Made by a program: the position numbers and the translations under genes
Part shown: piece by piece, positions 32,562 to 40,714 of the stretch
How positions within the stretch are numbered: position 1 is the first letter of the stretch
Layout: every line of letters starts with the position of its first letter
NCBI GenBank assembly: GCA_018712125.1
Contig: DVHM01000094.1
Location: forward strand, 1-40,996
DNA from: Pullilachnospira_A gallistercoris
GTDB lineage: Bacteria; Bacillota; Clostridia; Lachnospirales; Lachnospiraceae
Direction: 5' to 3'
Length of the DNA stretch: 40,996 nucleotides
Notes under the pieces: generated by a model
The model's input: the letters and a program-made list of their open reading frames with translations, nothing else
Told to the model about the DNA's origin: nothing
Databases searched by the model: none

Positions 32562-35500
32562 CTATTTGTCCAGATCCGACTCGATCAGGTTGACGGACAC
32601 CATGGTGGAAACGCCCTTTTCCTGCATGGTAATACCGTAAAGCCGATCCGCGGCGTTCATAGTGCCCCTTCGGTGGGTAATAATGATAAACTGTGTATTT
32701 TTCGTCAGTTTATGTAAATATCTGGCAAAACGGCCAACGTTGGAATCGTCCAGAGCCGCCTCAATCTCGTCCAGGAGGCAGAAAGGCGACGGTTTCAGAT
32801 TCTGAATGGCAAACAGCAGCGCGATGGCTGTGAGAGATTTCTCTCCTCCGGAAAGCTGCATCATGTTCTGCAGCTTCTTTCCCGGCGGCTGGGCGATAAT
32901 GCGGATTCCGCTCTCCAGGATATCCTCTCCCTCCACCAGTTCCAGGGTTCCCTTTCCGCCGCCGAACAGCTGCTGAAATGCCCGGTCAAACTCCTTCTGA
33001 ATATTGGCAAAGCCCTCAGAGAACTGCTTGCGCATGCCGGTGTCCAGATCCTCGATAATTCCGAGAAGCGTAGCCTCCGCCTCCACCAGATCGTCGTGCT
33101 GTCCCTTCAGGAACTCATAGCGCTCCGACACTTCTTTGTACTCTTCAATGGCGTTGACGTTGATATTCCCCATATGGCGGATCTCATCCTTGACAGAGGA
33201 AATCTGACGTTTCAGAGCCGGCAGATCTTCCATGGTCTCATCCCGCAGTTCCATGGCGGCGTGGAGGGTCAGCTCGTACTCCTCCCACATGTAGTTTCTC
33301 TGATACTCCAGAGCCTGTTCCGCCTTCTCCCGCTGGCTGTTCAACTGGTAAATTTCCTTGTCCAGGCGGGCAATCTCCTGGGAGATTTCCTCTCTCTGCT
33401 GAAAGCATCCCTTATAGGAGGCGTTCATCTCCTCCTTCCTGGCCTGTGCTGCCTTCAGCTTCTCCTCCAGCTCAGCGAAGGTGCCATCGGACGCGGCGAT
33501 GGTCTTTTTGATCTCCTCCATATCCTGCCTGCGCTTCGCCTGTTCTTCCTTGGATGCGCCGGCCTCCTGAATCAGTTTTTGGATATCGTCCTGATGTTTT
33601 TGAATCTCTGCGGCAATTCGCTCGAGATTTTCCATGACAAAGGACACCTTCTGCCTTGCGCCGGCCTCATCCAGCTGTACTCTGGAAACTTCCCCGGAGG
33701 CCTCTTTCTCGCCGGCATTCATCTCCTCCTCCCGCTTGCGGGAAGCGGCGATCTCCTCCTTCAGTTTTTTCTCCTTCTCCTCCAGCTCTCCCAGCAGACG
33801 GGCATTTTCCTTTCTGCCCTCCGCAATCTGGGCAAGCTGACGATCCAGCTCCTCGCTCTCCGAGGATAAGCTGCGGAAGGCATTCTCGCTCTCCGCTTTC
33901 TGGTCCTTTGCCTGCTGCAGGCTGATCTGGGCCGTGTTGCACCGCAGCGCCGCCTGCTGTATCTTCGTCCGGTTTTCACTGCGATCCTGCTCCAGAAGCG
34001 CCTGGGCGGTCTCAATCTCAGATACCCGTTCCTCTCTCTTTTTGATGGACTCCCGCAGCTGATCCAGCTGCTTCTGCAGATCTTCGATCTCCCGGTTTCG
34101 CCCCAGAAGGTTGCTGTTGTTCCGGAAAGAACCGCCGGTCATGGATCCGCCCGGACTCAGATACTCTCCCTCCAGCGTCACAATGTGCAGCGAGTAGTGG
34201 TTCTTCTTTGCGACAGCGATGGCAGCGTCGATATCCTCCGCCACCAGAACACGGCCGAGAAGATAAGCCACGATCCCCCGGTATGTCTCATCCGACCTTA
34301 CCAGATCGCTGGCAAGACCGATAATTCCAGGCTCCTTCAACGCTTCATCCCCATGGAAACGACCTCTTCCGTCCACACTGGTCAACGGAAGGAACGTGGC
34401 CCTTCCGAAGCGATGCTCCTTCAGGAAACGGATCATCTTCTTGGCCGTCTCCTCATCCTCCGTGACAATATTCTGAATATTGCCCCCGAGAGCCGTCTCA
34501 ATAGCCGTCTCATACTTTTTATCTACCTGGATCAGATCCGAAACCACACCGAGAATTCCCGGATGGTTTTTCTTCTGCTCCATGACCTTGCGGATACTGT
34601 TGCCATAGCCGTCGTAGCGCTCGGCAATATTCTTCAGGGATTCCAGTCTGGAAGCCTGGCGGTGGTAGGTGTCCCGCTCCTTCTGGAGAGTTTCATTCGC
34701 CTCCCTCAGCTTGTTCTTCCAGGAGACATACTGCTGAGAAAACTCCTTCTCCTTATTCTGCAGAGTCGAGAGCGCCTCCTCGGCCTCCTCCATCTCCTTC
34801 TGGCAGTTCCCCAGCGTCTCCTCCAGGTCCGTCTCCTCGGTCTTTCGCTTCATCAGGCGCTTAGCCAGGCCGGATTTGCGGATGTTGGTCTGCTCCGTCA
34901 TCGTGTCAAACCGCTGCTCCTCCGACGCGATCCTTGTCTTCTCATTCAAAAGGCTCAGAATCTGCTGCTGATCCTCCGCAATCTTATCATTGCAGGCCCG
35001 GATCTGCTCCTGCAGCTTCTCATGGGCCGCCTTTGCCATATCGAGCTGCTCCCGGGCTGTCTTCAACTGTTCTTCCAGTTCTGCCCGCTGCGCCTCGTAC
35101 TGCAGTTTCTGCTCTTCCTTCTCCGCCTTTTCCCGCTCCAGAGTCTGTCTGCGGGAAGCCAGACTCTCGTCGGACCCCTCCGCCATGCGAATCTGCTCTT
35201 CCAGAAGACGGATCTGATTCTCCAGACGCCCCTTAGCCAGCGTGGCGTCGCTCTGCTGCTGGCGGATCTCCTCAATCTGTCCGTCCAGCTCACTCATATT
35301 CTGTTCCAGTGCGGAATACTGTTCCCGAATGCGCTCCTGCTGATCCTTCTGCGCTGTCATCTGCTCATCCGCGATCCGGTAATTCTTCTCAATCTGCCCC
35401 AGCTGCCCTTCCAGTCGCTTCGTCTCCAGAAGGAAAGCATTCACATCGAGATTTTTCAGTTCCTCTTTCTTTTTCAGGTAGGCTCTCGCCGTCTCCGCCT

Positions 35501-36122
35501 GCCGCTCCAGCGGTCCGATCTGCCGCTCCAGTTCCCGCAGAATATCATTGACGCGGACAAGATTTTCCCGCTCGCTCTCCAGCTTCTTGCAGGTGGCGGT
35601 CTTTCTCTTTTTATATTTGACGATTCCCACCGCCTCATCGAAGAGTTCCCGACGCTCCTCGGGCTTTCCGCTTAAGATCTTTTCAATCTGTCCCTGGCCG
35701 ATGATGGAATAGCCCTCCTTGCCAATACCGGTGTCGTAGAACAGCTCATGGACGTCCTTCAGGCGGCAGGGCACACCGTTCAACAGATACTCGCTCTCCC
35801 CGGAACGGTATACCCGCCTGGCCACCGTTACCTCCTCGTAATCCACCGGCAGCAGATGATCGCTGTTGTCCATGGTAATGGCCACATAGGCATAGCTCAA
35901 AGGCTTCCGATTCTCCGTTCCGGCAAAGATCACATCCTGCATGGAAGCGCCGCGGAGCTGCTTTGCACTCTGCTCTCCCAGCACCCAGCGCACCGCGTCC
36001 GCCACATTGCTCTTCCCGCTGCCGTTCGGCCCCACAATCCCGGTAATGCCATTGTGAAAGTCGAAGACTATCTTGTTGGCAAAGGATTTGAAACCATATA
36101 ACTCAATGCTCTTTAAATACAT
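32562..36122 (-). CDS. smc: Chromosome segregation protein SMC
   Basis: 1186 residues, full length. N-terminal ATPase head with Walker A GPNGSGKS (31-38), a long coiled coil (about 170-500), hinge (about 505-680, with LGVVSDLIQVDKKYE), returning coiled coil, and C-terminal head with signature LSGGEKSLTAIALL and Walker B LLDEIEAALDD. SMC condenses and separates chromosomes with ScpA and ScpB, which are not in this window. It follows rnc by 17 bases. Confidence 0.99.
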   Translation of the reverse strand: MYLKSIELYGFKSFANKIVFDFHNGITGIVGPNGSGKSNVADAVRWVLGEQSAKQLRGASMQDVIFAGTENRKPLSYAYVAITMDNSDHLLPVDYEEVTVARRVYRSGESEYLLNGVPCRLKDVHELFYDTGIGKEGYSIIGQGQIEKILSGKPEERRELFDEAVGIVKYKKRKTATCKKLESERENLVRVNDILRELERQIGPLERQAETARAYLKKKEELKNLDVNAFLLETKRLEGQLGQIEKNYRIADEQMTAQKDQQERIREQYSALEQNMSELDGQIEEIRQQQSDATLAKGRLENQIRLLEEQIRMAEGSDESLASRRQTLEREKAEKEEQKLQYEAQRAELEEQLKTAREQLDMAKAAHEKLQEQIRACNDKIAEDQQQILSLLNEKTRIASEEQRFDTMTEQTNIRKSGLAKRLMKRKTEETDLEETLGNCQKEMEEAEEALSTLQNKEKEFSQQYVSWKNKLREANETLQKERDTYHRQASRLESLKNIAERYDGYGNSIRKVMEQKKNHPGILGVVSDLIQVDKKYETAIETALGGNIQNIVTEDEETAKKMIRFLKEHRFGRATFLPLTSVDGRGRFHGDEALKEPGIIGLASDLVRSDETYRGIVAYLLGRVLVAEDIDAAIAVAKKNHYSLHIVTLEGEYLSPGGSMTGGSFRNNSNLLGRNREIEDLQKQLDQLRESIKKREERVSEIETAQALLEQDRSENRTKIQQAALRCNTAQISLQQAKDQKAESENAFRSLSSESEELDRQLAQIAEGRKENARLLGELEEKEKKLKEEIAASRKREEEMNAGEKEASGEVSRVQLDEAGARQKVSFVMENLERIAAEIQKHQDDIQKLIQEAGASKEEQAKRRQDMEEIKKTIAASDGTFAELEEKLKAAQARKEEMNASYKGCFQQREEISQEIARLDKEIYQLNSQREKAEQALEYQRNYMWEEYELTLHAAMELRDETMEDLPALKRQISSVKDEIRHMGNINVNAIEEYKEVSERYEFLKGQHDDLVEAEATLLGIIEDLDTGMRKQFSEGFANIQKEFDRAFQQLFGGGKGTLELVEGEDILESGIRIIAQPPGKKLQNMMQLSGGEKSLTAIALLFAIQNLKPSPFCLLDEIEAALDDSNVGRFARYLHKLTKNTQFIIITHRRGTMNAADRLYGITMQEKGVSTMVSVNLIESDLDK

Positions 36123-36139
36123 ATATTTCCTCTGACTTC

Positions 36140-36841
36140 CTAAAGAATTTTCCCTGCATCCTCCCGGCGAAGATAAATCAGGGCATGATAAGCGGCCTCC
36201 TGTTCCGCCGCCTTCTTGGTATTTCCTGTCCCGACGCCGAGCACTGTCCCATCCATACGGGCCTCCACGGTAAACTCCCGGGCGTGGTCCGGGCCTCTCT
36301 GATCCACCAGTTCATAGTGCAGCTCCTTCTTGTAATCCGCCTGCACCACCTCCTGAAGAATCGTCTTGCTGTCATGAAAGAGCTGCTTATGCTCGATGTC
36401 CGTCAAAATATAGCGGAGAATAAAGGGCTTCGCCGCATCCATTCCCCCGTCCAGATAGAGAGCGCCGATAACCGCCTCCAGGGCGTCCGAAAGAATGGAT
36501 TTTCGCGTCCTTCCCCCGGTAGCTTCCTCGCCCTTCCCCAGCAGAAGATATTTCTGCAGGTTCAGATCTTTTGTGCAGATAGCCAGTGTGGGCTCGCACA
36601 CCAGGCTGGCTCGCAGCTTGGTCAGGTTTCCCTCCGGCATATCCCTGTAATTTAAATACAAAAACTCACTGCTGATAAGTTCCAGCACCGCGTCTCCCAG
36701 AAATTCCAGCCGCTCGTTGTCCGAAAATTTCTTCAGGTGGCGCTCATTGGCATAGGAGCTGTGGGTCAGCGCCCTTCGCAATAAGCTTTCGTCTTTAAAC
36801 TCATATCCAATCTGTTCCTGAAATTCCTTGATCAGTTCCAC
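36140..36841 (-). CDS. rnc: Ribonuclease III
   Basis: 233 residues, starting at the GTG at 36839-36841 behind GGAAAGGAAAGATT; no nearby ATG fits. It cuts double-stranded RNA, including rRNA precursors. The signature NERLEFLGDAVL lies at 42-53 (E46, D50 catalytic), with SDALEAVIGALYLDGG as the second acidic site, then a double-stranded RNA-binding domain (about 155-225). It lies 37 bases after the acpP stop, which is inside a terminator hairpin; whether rnc has its own promoter is unclear. Confidence 0.98.
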   Translation of the reverse strand: MELIKEFQEQIGYEFKDESLLRRALTHSSYANERHLKKFSDNERLEFLGDAVLELISSEFLYLNYRDMPEGNLTKLRASLVCEPTLAICTKDLNLQKYLLLGKGEEATGGRTRKSILSDALEAVIGALYLDGGMDAAKPFILRYILTDIEHKQLFHDSKTILQEVVQADYKKELHYELVDQRGPDHAREFTVEARMDGTVLGVGTGNTKKAAEQEAAYHALIYLRREDAGKIL

Positions 36842-36863
36842 AATCTTTCCTTTCCTACACGTT

Positions 36864-36892
36864 AAAAAAAGCCCTCGTTACAAGGGCTTTTT
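36864..36892 (-). terminator. Terminator of plsX-acpP with the acpP stop codon in its loop
   Basis: Stem AGCCCT / AGGGCT (36883-36888 and 36870-36875 on the minus strand), extendable by A-T pairs, followed by a T-run to 36864. The acpP TAA (36878-36880) lies in the seven-base loop, and the last sense codons form the 5' arm. Confidence 0.9.
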
Positions 36893-37132
36893 GTCGTTCT
36901 TATTCTTCTTAACCATCTTGATGGCTTCCACTGCATCGCCCACGGTTACGATATCTGCTGCAGCTTCGCTGTCGATTTCAATATCCAGTTCCTCTTCCAT
37001 CCCCATGATAATCTGGAAAATATCCAGGGAGTCCGCTCCCAGATCGTCCTCAAAGGTAGTGTCCATGGTAATCTCAGCCTCGTCCACATTCAGAACCTCA
37101 GCAATTACCTTTTTCAGTTTTTCAAATTCCAT
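36878..37132 (-). CDS. acpP: Acyl carrier protein
   Basis: 84 residues, slightly longer than the usual ~77 because of a Lys/Asn/Asp-rich tail. It carries growing acyl chains on a phosphopantetheine arm attached to S35 (LGADSLDIFQI). It lies 14 bases after plsX, behind AGGAGGACAATTTGT. The downstream terminator overlaps its last codons. PlsX takes acyl groups from this protein, so the pairing makes metabolic sense. Confidence 0.98.
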   Translation of the reverse strand: MEFEKLKKVIAEVLNVDEAEITMDTTFEDDLGADSLDIFQIIMGMEEELDIEIDSEAAADIVTVGDAVEAIKMVKKNKNDKKPL

Positions 37133-37146
37133 ACAAATTGTCCTCC

Positions 37147-38169
37147 TTATTCCTTTTCTTCTTGTATCTGCAGAATATTTTCCTTGATTTTATCATTGAT
37201 GGCCTGTTCCTTAAAAGTAACGCACTGCAAAATAGAGTTCGTGACCTCCTTGGCCTTGGCGCTGCCGTGGGTCTTAACCACAAGACCGTTCAGCCCCAAT
37301 AATGGCGCCCCACCATACTCGGTGGCATCGAACGCCTTGAGCGTATTCTTCAACGCGGGAAGCGCCAGCGCTGCGCCGATCTTACTTCGCACTGTGCTCA
37401 TCAGTCCCTGCTTGATCACATGAATCAGGGTGGAACTCAGTCCCTCGTAAAGCTTCAGAATAACATTTCCCACAAAAGCCTCACAGACGATCACGTCCGC
37501 CGCTCCCGACGGAATATCTCTCGCCTCAATGCTTCCGATGAAGTTGATATCAGTGCACTCCTTCAGCAGCGGAAAAGTCTCTTTGACCAGGGCATTCCCC
37601 TTCTCCTCCTCGGCACCGATATTTACAATGGCGACTCTCGGATTGGGTACTCCCACCACGTGCTCCATATAGATAGATCCCATTCTGGCAAACTGTACCA
37701 GATGGGAAGAGCGGGCATCCACATTCGCCCCGCAGTCAATCAGAAGGGAAACGCCGTTCTCCGTGGGAATCAGGGGTGCCAGAGGCGCCCGCTCGATACC
37801 GCGAATTCTGCCGACGATAACCTGCCCGCCCACGAGGATCGCGCCGGAACTACCCGCCGACACAAAGGCATCCGCCTTCTTCTGTTTTACCAAATTCATA
37901 GCTACTACAATGGAGGAATCCTTTTTCTTCCGTATAGCCATTACCGGAGGTTCCGCCGTCTCAATTACCTCAGAGGCTTCCACAATCTCCAGCTGATCCT
38001 TCGGGTAGGAAGCCCCGGCCAATTCCTTCTGAATCGCTTCGGATTTTCCCACCAGTATAACCTTGATGTCGCCGCGCCTGCCGATCGCATCCAGCGCTCC
38101 CCTTACAATCTCCCCGGGAGCGTTGTCTCCGCCCATCGCGTCCACAGCGACAACTGTCTTCTCCTGCAT
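37147..38169 (-). CDS. plsX: Phosphate acyltransferase PlsX
   Basis: 340 residues. It makes acyl-phosphate from acyl-ACP, the substrate for PlsY. The start VVAVDAMGGDNAPGEIV and the C-terminal FDATEYGGAPLLGLNG are family hallmarks. A promoter and an upstream terminator set it apart from rpmF. The ribosome binding site is AAGGAGGAAAAGATTC. In some Firmicutes plsX is under FapR, but I see no confident FapR operator here. Confidence 0.98.
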   Translation of the reverse strand: MQEKTVVAVDAMGGDNAPGEIVRGALDAIGRRGDIKVILVGKSEAIQKELAGASYPKDQLEIVEASEVIETAEPPVMAIRKKKDSSIVVAMNLVKQKKADAFVSAGSSGAILVGGQVIVGRIRGIERAPLAPLIPTENGVSLLIDCGANVDARSSHLVQFARMGSIYMEHVVGVPNPRVAIVNIGAEEEKGNALVKETFPLLKECTDINFIGSIEARDIPSGAADVIVCEAFVGNVILKLYEGLSSTLIHVIKQGLMSTVRSKIGAALALPALKNTLKAFDATEYGGAPLLGLNGLVVKTHGSAKAKEVTNSILQCVTFKEQAINDKIKENILQIQEEKE

Positions 38170-38210
38170 GAATCTTTTCCTCCTTGCCTTCCTTCACGCA
38201 CTCTGTTAAA

Positions 38211-38239
38211 AATATACTATATCTCTAAATATAAATCAA
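38211..38239 (-). promoter_or_regulatory. Sigma-A-type promoter of plsX-acpP
   Basis: Minus-strand -35 TTGATT (38234-38239), 17-base spacer, -10 TATATT (38211-38216), in an AT-rich gap 42 bases upstream of plsX. Confidence 0.65.
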
Positions 38240-38265
38240 CAAGCAAAATGCAAAAAGAATCCTGC

Positions 38266-38299
38266 AAAAAAGGCTGTTGGCACAACCGCCGACAGCCTT
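38266..38299 (-). terminator. Rho-independent terminator of DUF177-rpmF
   Basis: Arms AAGGCTGT (38270-38277) and ACAGCCTT (38292-38299) with an inner GGC/GCC extension across one mismatch, then a T-run on the minus strand. It lies 23 bases after rpmF. Confidence 0.88.
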
Positions 38300-38322
38300 T
38301 CTTTGTGCAAGAGTCAAATTCC

Positions 38323-38502
38323 TTAGTCCTGCGGAATGATCTCTTTTTTATTGTAAGATCCACAGTTCTTGCAGACTCTGTGAGGCATCATCAACTCGCC
38401 GCACTTGCTGCACTTTACCAAAGTAGGAGCAGACATCTTCCAGTTCGCTCTTCTTTTATCTCTTCTTCCTTTTGAAGATTTGTTCTTTGGACAAATTGAC
38501 AT
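38323..38502 (-). CDS. rpmF: 50S ribosomal protein L32
   Basis: 59 residues from the ATG at 38500-38502, behind AAGGAGGTGTAACCCG; an upstream start would overlap the DUF177 gene and is rejected. It is the zinc-binding form, with C31, C34, C44 and C47 (CSKC and CKNC). It follows the DUF177 gene by four bases, a pairing conserved in most bacteria. Confidence 0.98.
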   Translation of the reverse strand: MSICPKNKSSKGRRDKRRANWKMSAPTLVKCSKCGELMMPHRVCKNCGSYNKKEIIPQD

Positions 38503-38506
38503 CGGG

Positions 38507-39034
38507 TTACACCTCCTTATATTCTTTAAAGACATCCTGGAACTTTGCCATTCTCGGATCCAGGACCTGACGGTCGCATCCGCAGTCCCGCTGGTTTAAA
38601 TTCTGACCACACTTCGGGCAGATCCCCTTGCAGTCTTCCCTGCACAGGACCTTGGTCGGCCAGTTAACCAGGATTTCATCGTCTATCAGCCTGTCAACAT
38701 CCAACTGCTCGCCCTGAAGAAACGTATCCGTCTCCTCATCGGGATCGGGCACCAACACCCCATCCGAAAGTTCCGCTTCCCGCTCAATATGAATCGCAAC
38801 GGGTACCTTCACTTCCTCCAGACAACGGTCACAGGGGATCGTAAGTTCCACCTCTGTACTGCCTGTTATCCGCAGTCTCTTGTTATCATCATTGAACAGA
38901 CGCAACAGGAATGGCTTTTTGCTGGAAATCGGAAAACTCCCCGCAGCGGATACAAAAAACTCTTTCTCCGGAAGCACAGACACTTCCATGCTCTTATCTG
39001 CTGTAGAAATGATATCATGTAAATCAAGTATCAT
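38507..39034 (-). CDS. DUF177 (YceD-type) rRNA accumulation protein
   Basis: 175 residues. It belongs to the DUF177/YceD family, encoded next to rpmF throughout bacteria; the E. coli member affects 23S rRNA accumulation. The C-terminal half holds a Cys-rich segment (CREDCKGICPKCG then CGCD) that probably binds zinc. An earlier pair, PCDRCLEEV, is also present. It is the first gene of the DUF177-rpmF unit with a consensus promoter. Exact function is inferred from the family. Confidence 0.93.
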   Translation of the reverse strand: MILDLHDIISTADKSMEVSVLPEKEFFVSAAGSFPISSKKPFLLRLFNDDNKRLRITGSTEVELTIPCDRCLEEVKVPVAIHIEREAELSDGVLVPDPDEETDTFLQGEQLDVDRLIDDEILVNWPTKVLCREDCKGICPKCGQNLNQRDCGCDRQVLDPRMAKFQDVFKEYKEV

Positions 39035-39062
39035 ATCAGGCTCTCCTATCCATACTCAAACC

Positions 39063-39091
39063 ATTATACATATGGCATTTGAGGTTGTCAA
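39063..39091 (-). promoter_or_regulatory. Consensus sigma-A promoter of DUF177-rpmF
   Basis: Minus-strand TTGACA (39086-39091), exactly 17 bases, TATAAT (39063-39068): both hexamers perfect. Start near 39056, about 22 bases before the ATG. Confidence 0.92.
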
Positions 39092-39094
39092 CGA

Positions 39095-39138
39095 TTTTTT
39101 TCCTGTTTCCGCCTATTTTCGCCTATTTCCGACTATTT
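39095..39138. repeat. Ten-base tandem repeat with phased A-tracts upstream of the DUF177-rpmF promoter
   Basis: Copies CCGCCTATTT (39109-39118), TCGCCTATTT (39119-39128) and CCGACTATTT (39129-39138), plus a degenerate copy TTTCCTGTTT (39099-39108) and a run of T at 39095-39101. The period equals one DNA helical turn, so the A/T runs lie on one face. It begins in the ackA stop codon and ends four bases from the -35 box. Confidence 0.8.
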
Positions 39139-40323
39139 TACCAGAGCGGCCGTCTCTCTGGCAATCGCAAGTTCCTCGTTGGTGGGAACCACGTAGACCT
39201 TAACCTTGGAATCGGGAGCGGAAACCAGTCTCTCCTCGCCTCTTACATTGTTGGCCTCAGGATCAATCTTTACTCCCATAAATTCCAGATAGCTGCAGAC
39301 ATCCTGACGCATCACACCGTTGTTCTCCCCCAGACCGGCGGTAAAACAGACGATATCTACGCCGTTCATAGCTGCCGCGTAAGCGCCGATGTATTTTGCA
39401 ACCCGGTAATTGAACATGTCAAGCGCCAGTTTTGCCCGCTCATTTCCCTCGTCAGCTGCCGCTTCCAGATCGCGGAAATCGGAGGATACGCCGGAGATCC
39501 CATACACGCCGGACTTTTTGTTCAGCACCTCCATGATACCGTCCATATCCAGGCCTTCTTTCTTTGCCATATACTCTACCGCAGAGGGATCAATGTCTCC
39601 GGAACGGGTTCCCATGATCAGTCCCTCCAAAGGGGAAAGTCCCATGGACGTATCTACGGATTTGCCGTTCTGCACAGCGCACACGCTGGCGCCGTTGCCC
39701 AGATGGCAAACGATGATCTTCAGCTGATCATAAGGTCTTCCGTCCAGCTGTGCCGCGCGCTTGGATACGAAACTGTGGCTTGTCCCGTGGAAACCGTACT
39801 TACGCACTTTATATTTCTCGTAGTACTCATAGGGAATACCGTACATATACGCATGGGGAGGCATAGTCTGATGAAATGCCGTGTCGAACACACCTACCAT
39901 GGGGATATGGGGCATCAGTTCCTGGCAGGCGTTGATGCCGATAATGTTGGCGGGATTATGCAGCGGCGCCAGCTCGTTGCACTGCTCCAGGGCTTTTATA
40001 ACCTCGTCATTGATGATAACGGAACCGGAGAAAGCTTCTCCCCCGTGTACCAGACGATGTCCAACCGCGTCGATCTCATCCAGGCTCTTGAGCACGCCGG
40101 TCTTCTCATTGGTCAACGCGCCGATAACCGCGCGAACCGCCTCGGTATGGGTAGGCATCGGAATGTCGGTTGTCTCCTTCTCGCCTCCGGCCGGCTGATA
40201 AACCAGACGTCCGTCAATACCAATGCGCTCGCAAAGACCCTTTGCGCGAACCTGCTCTGTCTCAGAATCAATGACCTGATACTTCAGAGAGGAACTTCCA
40301 CAGTTGATTACTAAAATGTTCAT
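39133..40323 (-). CDS. ackA: Acetate kinase
   Basis: 396 residues. It transfers phosphate between acetyl-phosphate and ADP, yielding ATP and acetate in fermentation. The start MNILVINCGSSSLKY, the central GFHGTSHSFV and TCHLGNGASV-like segment (VCHLGNGASVCAV), and GGLGENNGV-like (TAGLGENNGV) are typical. In many Clostridia pta precedes ackA; here an AbiEii gene end lies upstream instead. A promoter lies at 40412-40440. Confidence 0.98.
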   Translation of the reverse strand: MNILVINCGSSSLKYQVIDSETEQVRAKGLCERIGIDGRLVYQPAGGEKETTDIPMPTHTEAVRAVIGALTNEKTGVLKSLDEIDAVGHRLVHGGEAFSGSVIINDEVIKALEQCNELAPLHNPANIIGINACQELMPHIPMVGVFDTAFHQTMPPHAYMYGIPYEYYEKYKVRKYGFHGTSHSFVSKRAAQLDGRPYDQLKIIVCHLGNGASVCAVQNGKSVDTSMGLSPLEGLIMGTRSGDIDPSAVEYMAKKEGLDMDGIMEVLNKKSGVYGISGVSSDFRDLEAAADEGNERAKLALDMFNYRVAKYIGAYAAAMNGVDIVCFTAGLGENNGVMRQDVCSYLEFMGVKIDPEANNVRGEERLVSAPDSKVKVYVVPTNEELAIARETAALVK

Positions 40324-40411
40324 TTTCTTTTTCCTTCCTGTTTCTTCCTATATTTTCCTGATCGGGCCGTCCAGACGGCAAAGCCGCCGACCTGATCCCA
40401 CAGCTGTTAAA

Positions 40412-40440
40412 ATTATACTCCGATTCCGAATTCTCTACAA
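40412..40440 (-). promoter_or_regulatory. Candidate promoter of ackA
   Basis: Minus-strand -35 TTGTAG (40435-40440), 17-base spacer, -10 TATAAT (40412-40417). Predicted start about 80 bases before the ackA ATG. The leader has small stems such as CCGTC/GACGG but no known riboswitch. Confidence 0.6.
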
Positions 40441-40455
40441 GGGTATTTCTCGTTT

Positions 40456-40479
40456 TTTAGACGGAATTTTAGACGGAAT
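40456..40479. repeat. Two tandem copies of a 12-base unit
   Basis: TTTAGACGGAAT occurs twice in a row (40456-40467 and 40468-40479). Because 12 is a multiple of three, it places two in-frame stop codons at the end of the open frame at 40469-40714. Confidence 0.85.
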
Positions 40480-40714
40480 TTTTCGAGTCCCGTTGTCTTC
40501 TTTTATCAAGGGTATCATAGACAACATCTTCCATAGGTTTTGCATTATTCACAGTAAAAACGTCCAAAGTATATCCTTCATCAACTGTGACTAGATCGAG
40601 AAATAAAAAACCGGTCCTTTCTACATAATACTGAAAATTCCAACTGATTTCCCAAACCTGAATCGGTGGCTGACCAGAACTGTCTCTTAAAAATTCAGCC
40701 CAGAAGCGATTTCG
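40469..40714 (-). other. Open frame without start codon between abiEii and ackA (possible gene remnant)
   Basis: The 363 bases between ackA and the AbiEii stop (40324-40686) hold no complete gene. One minus-strand frame stays open for about 81 codons and reads like a protein (PPIQVWEISWNFQYYVERTG, then LDLVTVDEGYTLDVFTVNN), but it has no ATG or ribosome binding site before its only Met and overlaps the end of the AbiEii gene. I do not recognise it. It may be a gene remnant or chance. The stretch looks AT-richer than its neighbours. Confidence 0.35.
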
